Shown here: positions 1 through 64,000 of the stretch, piece by piece
How positions within the stretch are numbered: the first letter of the stretch is position 1
Layout of the letters: each line of letters opens with the position of its first letter
Assembly (NCBI RefSeq): GCF_010015445.1
Contig: NC_053128.1
Location: forward strand, 5,212,058-5,276,057
From: Perca fluviatilis
Lineage: Eukaryota; Chordata; Actinopteri; Perciformes; Percidae
Length of the DNA stretch: 64,000 nt
Reading direction: 5' to 3'
Program-made: the position numbers and the translations under genes
The notes under the pieces: model-generated
The model's input: the letters and a program-made list of their open reading frames with translations, nothing else
Database searches by the model: none
Told to the model about the DNA's origin: nothing

Positions 1-850
1 ATTGCAGCCGATACCGATGAGTAGAATTTCCATTTGGTTTGTTGATTCCAATGCCAATGTTTGTTTTCTTTTGCACCAGGTAAACAAATAAATCTCATTA
101 TAGAAAAAAATATGAAACCATTTTCATCACACTAACTGTGGTTGAGAAGAAATTCTCCACCACCACCAGTGTACCTGAAGGCACCATGGAGGCCCATCAG
201 AGCCCACATGCTTTGTTGTTTGTTTACATAACTTACTCACAGGGAAGGCAAAATGTTGTCACAGCGGTGACTTCAGGGAAGCAGGAGGATTTTCTGTTGT
301 TTCTCCGTCATGTCAGACTCTGGCAGTGGCCATGGTGTCTGGAATAGTCAAGCTGCAGGCTACCGGTAAGCTAACACTACCCTGTGTCTTTAGCTGCATG
401 CTACCAGCTGGTAAGCTACGCTGTTCGCTGGGATTTCGGTTTGTGCTTTCTAGGCCTCCAGGTCATCTCTCCGTTTTTACCTTTCAGGTTATCGTTGTAC
501 ACTTAAAATATAAAAACAAAAATAATTTTTTGAAGCTGGGTAGGCTACTGTTGTAGGAATCAGACCAATTAACACAACATTAAGGCAGCGCAAAATAAGT
601 AAACATCGGCTACTGCCATCGGCGCTTCCCCCCTTATTTGCCGATGAGCCAATGACTATAAATGCCAATTTTGATGTCCAGCTGATGCATCGGTGAAAAT
701 AATCCAAGATTTTGCTTGTGGGAATATAAACACAACTTTGACACAGTTCTATAATCACAGTTTAGCATTTGAACTGAGTAACAGGAAAATTAAGCGAGGG
801 ACAAGGGGATGACATGATTGATGTCCCTAGCCAGCTCAGTCAGTACTCAC
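1..850. other. intron of pam; no exon recognised
   Basis: I searched both strands for the next PAL exon (the block ending in the third zinc histidine) and did not see it. The short open frames here have no recognisable product. No terminal inverted repeat was seen. Confidence 0.6.
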
Positions 851-61961
<61,111 letters not shown>

Positions 61962-62904
61962 CTTAAAGAAGAACAAAGGAACAATGTGATTTACTACTAG
62001 CTACACTTTACCACAACAACCCATATGCACAAAAATACACTTAAATTCATGTCTAGTAAGCCCTTCTTCACTTGCAGAATGTGGGTCGATGACAGCCCCC
62101 AGGCAGTAACAGCATACAGAGCTTTCTTAAGCTGTGCTCAATCTGTCATTAGTGCCATCAGTCATTTCAATGAGCACGGAGGGTTGACGCCAAGGTTATA
62201 ATAGTTTTTATTTTATTTTTTTAAAGATTATTTTTGGGCTTTTCCACCTTTATTTTGAGAAGACAGCTAGGTTAGAAAGGGGAGAGAGGGGGGGTAGAAG
62301 TTTCAGTTTTTGAACGTCTCAGACTTATGTAGCTACATATACATACAACATACACGGTTGGAGAATAGCCAAGATGTTTAATGTTTAATCTTAAGAGGGG
62401 TTTAGCTACAGACCTCCACTGTAGAGTCACTTTGGGTGCAGGCTCCACTGTCAATACACCTCCACTGTCAGGCCAGTCAGGACAGGAAATAAGTTCTTTA
62501 AACTTTTGTTTTTACCCCGCCCCCTAAGGTCCTAATGTTAACTAGCAGCACGACAAGCGCAACCTGATGCCACTTGATGAAAAGTGGGTGACTGAAATGC
62601 TTTATTCCAAAATGTCTAAATGCATGATACTTGCATTTGCTACCTCTGGTCACGTGACCTAATGGCAGACCAGTTGGGCGAAAAGTGAGCCCTGTATAGT
62701 GTACTTCTATATTTATCCTTTTAAAGATACTAACCATTTCTTTTTTGTCTTAGAGCTAACCAAGCGTGGGTCACCTCTACTTGTATGCTGTTCCGTATTA
62801 GCTAAGTAGAGCATATTTATGAATTGTGTCTCTGTTTTAACATTTACTAATGAATTGTCCTGTTTTTCTTTTCTTTCATCATGTTTTACTTTGTTTTATA
62901 TAGC
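61962..62904. other. 5' intron of pam; only a SINE fragment
   Basis: No signal-peptide exon was found on the minus strand. The only assignable feature is the SINE tail at 62205-62290. Confidence 0.5.
62205..62290 (-). mobile_element. tRNA-derived SINE, 3' fragment
   Basis: Inverse orientation of the SINE body and tail seen at 34117-34310 (AAGATTATTTTTGGGCTTTT corresponds to AAAAGCCC..AATAATC). The head is missing. Confidence 0.72.
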
Positions 62905-62906
62905 AA

Positions 62907-63140
62907 ATGTCGCCGGCAGATATTTGTAAAATCTTGGCAGAGCTAGAAAGTCTGAAGTAAATTCACCGCTATACCGTTTCGAGAGTCGCGTCGAAGGTTT
63001 CGAGGTGGCCAAGAAGGAAAAACGGGACAATCCTGCGGCTAGCAGAAGAGAGGTTGACATGCTCTGGGGAAAAAAATTATGATTTTGAAAATAGATCCCG
63101 ACGCAATAATGTCCGTTTTGTGGGCATCCCCGATGGTTAG
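62907..63140 (+). mobile_element. L1/Tx1-type ORF1 fragment
   Basis: The plus frame starts MSPADICKILAELESLK, stops, and later reads ENRSRRNNVRFVGIPDG. This RRNN..GIP motif is characteristic of the L1 ORF1 RNA-binding domain. The piece is short and stops at a likely hAT end at 63145. Confidence 0.72.
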
Positions 63141-63144
63141 GAAG

Positions 63145-63210
63145 TAGGGCTGAACGATTATCGCATTTGCAATAATATCGCGATATGTTAAAATGCAAAT
63201 TCCTAATCAC
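63145..63210 (+). mobile_element. hAT-type terminus
   Basis: TAGGGCTGAACGATTATCGC followed by AATATCGCGATATGTT is typical of an hAT left end. No right end was found; Gypsy-type sequence follows soon after. Confidence 0.5.
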
Positions 63211-63299
63211 AAAGGCTGCAATTTGGTCATGTGACTCGCGAGAACAAAGCAGACTGCACTCCGCAGAAAAAGCATCAACTTGGCACGCTAACGCTACGA

Positions 63300-64000
63300 G
63301 CTGGCCAACGGCTGAGCCACTGACGCTCACTCCCATTGAGAAAGTGGTCATAGATAAATTCCTACGCGCTCTGCCGTTTGAAGCTAAAAAGTTAGCAAAC
63401 AAAGCTAACCCTCAGAGCGCAGATCAGCTAGTGGAATTAGGAGAAGCAAGTCAGGAGGAAGGGGGGGCAAGTCTGAACGACAGGTTTCCGATGGACCCGG
63501 AGGTGGAGCCAGAGCCTGCCTCTCTGGCAGGCCGGTTCAGCACGGCCCAATTGGAAGACCCCAACCTGGCCCATGCACTCCAGCAGGTTACTGTGGTGGA
63601 CGGCAAACCCACGGAGAGGTAAGTCATATCACCTATCCCCATTTTGCAATAAAGAAGAAATTATTGCATCAGGTTGTGAAGAAAAATTATGAATGTGTGG
63701 AGTTGATATTGGTGCCCCGTCCCTTTGTACAACATGTCTTGCAGTTGGCACACTCCCACCTTCTTGGTGCTCATCTAGGGGTAGAGAAGACCCTAGACCG
63801 GATCAAAGGCCAATTCTACTGGCCAGGGGTGGAGGATTACTGCCGCAGTTGCCCGGAGTGTCAGATGGTGGCGCCAAAGCCACATTTTCGCAGTCCCTTG
63901 GTTCCCCTGCCTATCATTTCAGTCCCTTTCAGCAGGATCGCCATGGACCTGGTGGGACCTTTACCCAAGAGCAACCGAGGACACCAATATATCCTGGTGA
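63300..64000 (+). mobile_element. Ty3/Gypsy-type element, rearranged gag to integrase, runs off window
   Basis: First a gag-like stretch with a SCAN-type helix pattern (VVIDKFLRALPFEAKKLANK, then ADQLVELGEASQ, 63340-63450). Then an acidic linker, then directly the segment that precedes integrase (63540-63630), and after a stop and frame change the integrase N-terminal zinc domain (AHSHLLGAHLGVEKTLDRIK, C-x2-C in CRSCPECQ) and the start of the catalytic core with its first Asp (IAMDLVGPL). Protease, reverse transcriptase and RNase H are absent between gag and integrase, so a large internal deletion or recombination is inferred. The 3' part lies outside the window. Confidence 0.82.

Overview
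The window is vertebrate nuclear DNA, almost certainly from a ray-finned (teleost) fish. The evidence is a single multi-exon gene with GT-AG introns, abundant CA, TA, TTA and GATA microsatellites, and a dense fish-type transposon load (Tc1, hAT, PIF/Harbinger, TTAA-flanked foldback elements, L1/Tx1 and CR1/L2/Rex1-type LINEs, DIRS, Gypsy, tRNA-derived SINE). The species cannot be named from the sequence.

The only host gene I can support is peptidylglycine alpha-amidating monooxygenase (pam), on the minus strand, running right to left across nearly the whole window. I placed 18 internal coding exons (61961 down to 851, 2081 bp, about 693 codons). All internal splice phases agree, and every intron whose two ends I placed has GT and AG ends. 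Exons 1-11 encode the copper monooxygenase (PHM): both histidines of the HHM motif and the IHY histidine for one copper, the HTH pair and the EMC methionine for the other, and all ten disulfide cysteines. Exons 12-13 encode the linker between the catalytic halves. Exons 14-18 encode the zinc-dependent lyase (PAL) up to the second zinc histidine. The signal-peptide exon(s) lie beyond the right edge. The last part of PAL, the transmembrane segment and the cytosolic tail lie beyond the left edge.

Layout from left to right: 0.8-8 kb, exons 18 to 15, with a GC-box-rich tandem array and a large fish interspersed repeat (2.0-4.5 kb). 8-12.1 kb, a TTAA palindromic element and a DIRS-like tyrosine-recombinase retroelement split by an hAT-like element. 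12.5-16.2 kb, exons 14 and 13, a CA repeat abutting the exon 14 acceptor, and a nearly intact Tc1. 16.3-35.7 kb, a 19.5 kb intron filled with a Harbinger MITE, an L1 LINE carrying a DNA element, an hAT with a BED finger, and a three-layer nest (inverted-repeat element, LINE with an inverted 5' half, hAT). 35.7-36.4 kb, exons 12 and 11. 37.5-46 kb, a Tc1, a 3.5 kb foldback element with a 195-bp minisatellite core and a Myb/SANT-bearing insertion. 46-61.96 kb, exons 10 to 1, with a second Tc1 embedded in microsatellite, further hAT and TTAA elements. 62-64 kb, SINE, L1 and hAT fragments and the start of a rearranged Gypsy element that leaves the window.

No RNA gene, CRISPR array or second host gene was found. 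The items most worth checking are the TG-repeat splice acceptor of the first PAL exon, the nested LINE with the geometry expected of twin priming, the minisatellite foldback element, and a small one-pass membrane protein reading frame inside the longest intron.
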